Positions 62,501 through 64,000 of a stretch of DNA of 64,000 nucleotides are shown here, one piece after another. Each line of letters opens with the position of its first letter. Position 1 is the stretch's first letter. The stretch is from Rhynchopus euleeides. Taxonomy: Eukaryota > Euglenozoa > Diplonemea > Diplonemida > Diplonemidae. Under the pieces are notes generated by a model. The model did not search any database. It saw nothing but the letters and a program-made list of their open reading frames with translations, and had not been told where the DNA came from. The stretch lies in assembly GCA_963210315.1 (NCBI GenBank), contig OY723257.1, positions 1,550,001 to 1,614,000 of the forward strand, in the 5' to 3' direction. The position numbers and the translations under genes are program-made.

Positions 62501-64000
62501 TGGCACCTGGCGGCACGTATTGAAGAAGCCCACCTCACAGGGCGACCGCTGCACGGAGTCGCCCTCGACTTCAAGAAGTGCTTCGACACGGTGCCAATCG
62601 ACCTCACCTTCCGCCTGGCTGCGGAGCTCGGTTTCGACGCCCGTGTCCTGCGCACCCTGCGAGCAGCGTACAGGACGATGCAGCGGCACTTCCGGGCGAG
62701 CGGCACCATCGGGGAAGGCTTCCTGCCAACTAACGGCATCATGCAGGGTTGCCCCATCAGTGTCGTGCTGATTAACGTGCTGGTGGGTGTGTGGATGAGG
62801 ATGGTCGAGCACCGGCAGGACACAAGGGCGCTGTCTTTCGTTGACGACGTATACGCCACAGCCCCCAGCCCGGAGATCCTGCAAGACGTTGTAGACGACT
62901 CTGCGGGTTTCTCCCACGACACCGGGATGGCTATTTGTGCAGAAATCAAGTCTCACGTTTTCTCGACATCCCCCGGGCCGCTCCGGATTATGTACCGGGC
63001 AAGGGATGGCGAGGCCACTCCCCTCCGGCAGCGCAACAGCTTCGACTGTCTCGGGGCCATGCTACACGCGCGCCTGATCAGGGAAGGGCGCACAGCGCCC
63101 CAGTCCGAGCGCATCGCCCGCCGGAAGGAAGGTGCGCAGCAGAACCTCCGCAGAACCTCAGCGCTGCCCCTGCCGGTGCAATGGAAAGGGCAGGCGGCGG
63201 CGATGACGGCAGGGGCTCGACTATATTACGATGCCCTCGTAACTCGTTGGGACAGCAAGGACATCAGGCGATGGAGGGGCCTCTTCGTCGCCGCGCTCTG
63301 GTCTGGCCCACCTCGCAGAGCACAGGAGATTGTGCTGTGTGTCCTCCATCAGGCGCACCGGGTGGACCCCGCTGTCGCCCCCCCCTACCGGCAGATCACC
63401 ACATGGGCCAAGCAGATCAAAAAGTGGAGTCACAGCAGGGTGCTGTCCGAGGCAGCCTGGGGGAGTAGAGAGAGGCTTGAGGGGACAGGCCCCTTCGCGC
63501 TTTTCTGGGCCGCCCTGCAGGGGATTGAATGGCGCTGGAGTGCTGCGACCACCCTGGCTTACACTGACGAAGCTGGTCGCGATGTCACCTTCGACCCTGT
63601 TGCTGCAACACCGAGCGCCTGGGCTATCTTTGCACACGACCTCCGCCAATCCCTGCGTAACGCAACGGCGAAGAAGCTGGCCGAACGCAGAGACGACTTC
63701 CAAGGAGCAGAGCACGGCATTGACGGGAGGGTGACACGTTGCGTCCTGGAGGGAGAGGGCGCTGCAATCACGGGGTACCAGCGAGGCCTCCTCCGCTCCG
63801 TTGTTGCAGGGGCGGTGCCTGCTCGTGGGCGCACAGGTCTGGGGGAGGTGTGCCGATACTGCACATCTGGGACCCCGGAGACGGTATCACACCTGTGGTG
63901 GGACTGCGCGGCATGGGAGCCAGTCCGCCAGAAGCACCCCATAGCAGCGAGGGACCGGACGGCCTGGCCGGCATGCCTGGCCCAGTGCGGGGTGGCGCCC
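59555..64000 (+). CDS. LINE ORF2: OTU protease, APE endonuclease, reverse transcriptase (3' truncated by window)
   Basis: Open for 1482 codons from just after the ORF1 stop to the window end; the first ATG is at 59948 (codon 132). OTU-type cysteine protease: PKDGNCQYAGL with Asp and Cys at about 142-145 and FHYDVL with the His at about 250. APE endonuclease (about 320-570): TANVTSLQ, ALQETR, SVYGHSG, MGDLNTNP, RLDICLMN and PTHCP. Reverse transcriptase (about 865-1130): LIPKPGS, RPISITPVLYRVW, LDFKKCFDTVP (Asp 1005 region), GIMQGCPISVVL and FVDD (1095), where FVDD replaces the common YADD. A CCHC motif, CRYCTSGTPETVSHLWWDC, lies at 1433-1451. This enzyme would nick the target and copy the LINE RNA in place. 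Start could be by read-through or reinitiation. Confidence 0.93.

Larger units (their letters stand above)
57009..64000 (+). mobile_element. LINE (non-LTR retrotransposon) with OTU domain, 3' end outside window
   Basis: A plus-strand unit of two long ORFs in the same frame: a coiled-coil ORF1 (57035-59554) and an ORF2 with OTU protease, APE endonuclease, reverse transcriptase and a terminal CCHC motif (59555 to beyond 64000). The visible coding sequence has one in-frame stop, between the two ORFs, and otherwise looks intact, so the copy is young. The 5' leader visible is 26 bp, after a (CA)14 tract. The element is opposite in strand to all the host genes. An ORF1-plus-APE-RT layout is typical of L1/Tx1-like or related LINE clades; the clade cannot be fixed without a tree. 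Confidence 0.93.

Noticed and set aside
1-64000. Virus-derived or LTR elements
   Set aside because: No capsid, envelope, integrase-type or LTR signature was recognised; the mobile DNA seen is of TIR, foldback and LINE type.

Overview
The window is nuclear DNA from a GC-rich, repeat-rich eukaryotic microbe. Evidence: two spliceosomal GT-AG introns, a Rab GTPase, a TFIIH subunit, multidomain surface proteins, and many nested transposable elements. Long G/C homopolymers and simple repeats fill the space between genes. The recognised host genes all lie on the minus strand (7.9-55.9 kb), a one-directional layout known from dinoflagellates and some other protists. The receptor-type cyclase has a catalytic core like those of protist receptor adenylate cyclases. 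An alveolate alga (chromerid or dinoflagellate relative) would fit, but this is an inference and no marker gene here proves it.

Layout. 1-2.9 kb: a DNA transposon (element A) with an unfamiliar protein, interrupted by a 661-bp hAT-like element. 2.9-3.4 kb: truncated palindromic element. 3.4-7.9 kb: low-complexity DNA, no gene. 8-8.8 kb: Rab4-like GTPase. 9.6-10.4 kb: Cys/His- and Pro-rich ORF. 10.8-12.5 kb: foldback and Tc1/mariner-like elements. 12.8-14.1 kb: ankyrin protein 1. 14.8-18.9 kb: a TA-flanked element (K) with element B, a relative of A, nested in it. 19.1-20.3 kb: TFIIH p44/SSL1. 22.7-24.1 kb: membrane protein with a possible 2OG-Fe(II) oxygenase fold. 24.3-32.8 kb: a pile of nested elements (D1, E, hAT2, D2, C1). 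35-38.9 kb: membrane protein with five DOMON domains. 41.3-42.7 kb: ankyrin protein 2. 42.9-43.6 kb: complete palindromic element. 45-47 kb: discoidin-like protein. 47.2-50.4 kb: elements C2 and G. 50.7-55.9 kb: receptor-type class III nucleotide cyclase. 57-64 kb: a LINE on the plus strand with a coiled-coil ORF1 and an OTU-APE-RT ORF2, running off the window end.

The host genes do not form an obvious pathway (trafficking, transcription/repair, signalling, surface redox or adhesion). The most unusual content is mobile. Two transposons, A and B, share an unrecognised protein family. Several elements sit at TA dinucleotides inside G-runs. One hairpin-bearing cassette rides inside unrelated element families. 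The LINE has its two ORFs in one frame separated by a single UAG and carries an OTU-type cysteine protease domain.
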